A stretch of DNA of 64,000 bases, from the NCBI GenBank assembly GCA_025210475.1, contig JAOARW010000080.1, positions 1-64,000 of the forward strand, written 5' to 3'. Below, in pieces: positions 63,801 to 64,000 of this stretch (positions are counted from its first letter, which is position 1; each line of letters begins with the position of its first letter). This DNA comes from Carboxylicivirga sp. (lineage in GTDB: Bacteria; Bacteroidota; Bacteroidia; Bacteroidales; Marinilabiliaceae). The notes beneath the pieces are model-generated. The model was not told the origin of the DNA and searched no databases. It saw nothing but the letters and a program-made list of their open reading frames with translations. Position numbers and translations under genes: made by a program.

Positions 63801-64000
63801 TTATTCAGATTTCATTCGATTAAACATGACAGCTAAATGAGCATATAACGAGGTATTCTGAACAACCACCTCATCGTCAACTTTGATTCTCACCGGGGTA
63901 AAGTTCCAAATGGCTTTTATACCCACTTCAACCAGCTTATTGGCAACATCCTGTGCCTTATCAACAGGCACAGTCAATATTCCAATTTTTGCCGTTTCCT
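63801..64000 (-). CDS. rex: Redox-sensing transcriptional repressor Rex (C-terminal part)
   Basis: The last 66 codons of a gene that runs off the window edge. The C-terminal sequence (ETAKIGILTVPVDKAQDVAN, IWNFTPVRIKV and NTSLYAHLAVMFNRMK) is diagnostic of Rex, the NADH/NAD+-responsive repressor of fermentative and respiratory genes. The N-terminal DNA-binding part is outside the window. Confidence 0.9.
   Translation of the reverse strand, partial: ETAKIGILTVPVDKAQDVANKLVEVGIKAIWNFTPVRIKVDDEVVVQNTSLYAHLAVMFNRMKSE

Noticed and set aside
1-64000. CRISPR arrays, tRNA/rRNA genes, insertion sequences and phage genes
   Set aside because: I looked for regular direct repeats with spacers, tRNA cloverleaf ends, transposases and integrases and saw none.

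Overview
The window looks like a chromosomal segment of a marine-type member of the Bacteroidota, probably near Marinilabiliales/Prolixibacteraceae (the order is inference; the phylum is well supported). Evidence for the phylum: AT-rich DNA; many genes preceded by the Bacteroidota -7 element TAnnTTTG; few Shine-Dalgarno sites; a type IX secretion sorting domain (27521-29707); a fused SecDF; DUF5916, TIGR02757 and DUF3108 proteins; and FtsX-like permeases of the Bacteroidota kind. No rRNA, tRNA, IS element, phage gene or CRISPR array was found.

Layout. 0.2-2.5 kb: an ECF sigma factor, a membrane anti-sigma-like protein and a lipoprotein (minus strand). 2.5-10 kb: a MacAB-TolC-like export operon (ATPase, two paralogous permeases, adaptor, TolC) plus a second adaptor, behind a recognisable sigma-54 promoter. 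10-27.5 kb: mostly single housekeeping or accessory genes (tsaB, efp, a PP2C phosphatase, tyrS, a DUF5916 outer-membrane protein, an M28 peptidase, an MFS/POT carrier, a chemoreceptor, an RRM protein, a NUDIX hydrolase, two EamA carriers). 27.5-33.7 kb: a T9SS-secreted propeller protein, a GNAT enzyme, and an OmpR-type two-component system followed by a small secreted protein whose promoter carries helically phased TGAC repeats. 33.8-38.2 kb: a polysaccharide cluster of two non-catalytic sugar-binding proteins, a GH16 lipoprotein and a sulfatase. 38.3-41.8 kb: a Ycf48-like lipoprotein, a 56-residue membrane protein, a ComB homologue and a MATE pump. 41.9-50.6 kb: a C39-peptidase ABC exporter, an HlyD adaptor, a small helix-turn-helix protein and a 45-residue double-glycine precursor peptide, divergent from a TPR-CHAT protein that is met tail-to-tail by a TPR anti-sigma protein and its ECF sigma factor. 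50.7-57.3 kb: an operon of tatA, an exchanger, a LolD-like ATPase, a TIGR02757 protein and trmN6, with secDF upstream. 57.5-63.7 kb: an FtsX-type ABC pair divergent from an NtrC-type regulator and its kinase. The window ends inside rex.

Two observations stand out. First, the 41.9-50.6 kb block reads as one candidate system: a double-glycine peptide with its own maturation exporter, next to a periplasmic caspase-like CHAT protein with a dedicated sigma/anti-sigma pair. The precursor gene is only 138 bp. Second, a 14-bp motif GTACG-N4-CGWAC occurs beside the NtrC-type regulator and its ABC neighbour (60.6-60.9 kb) and, 58 kb away, 170 bp upstream of the sigma-54 promoter of the MacAB-like operon (2.5 kb). 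This suggests that the regulator controls both export systems.
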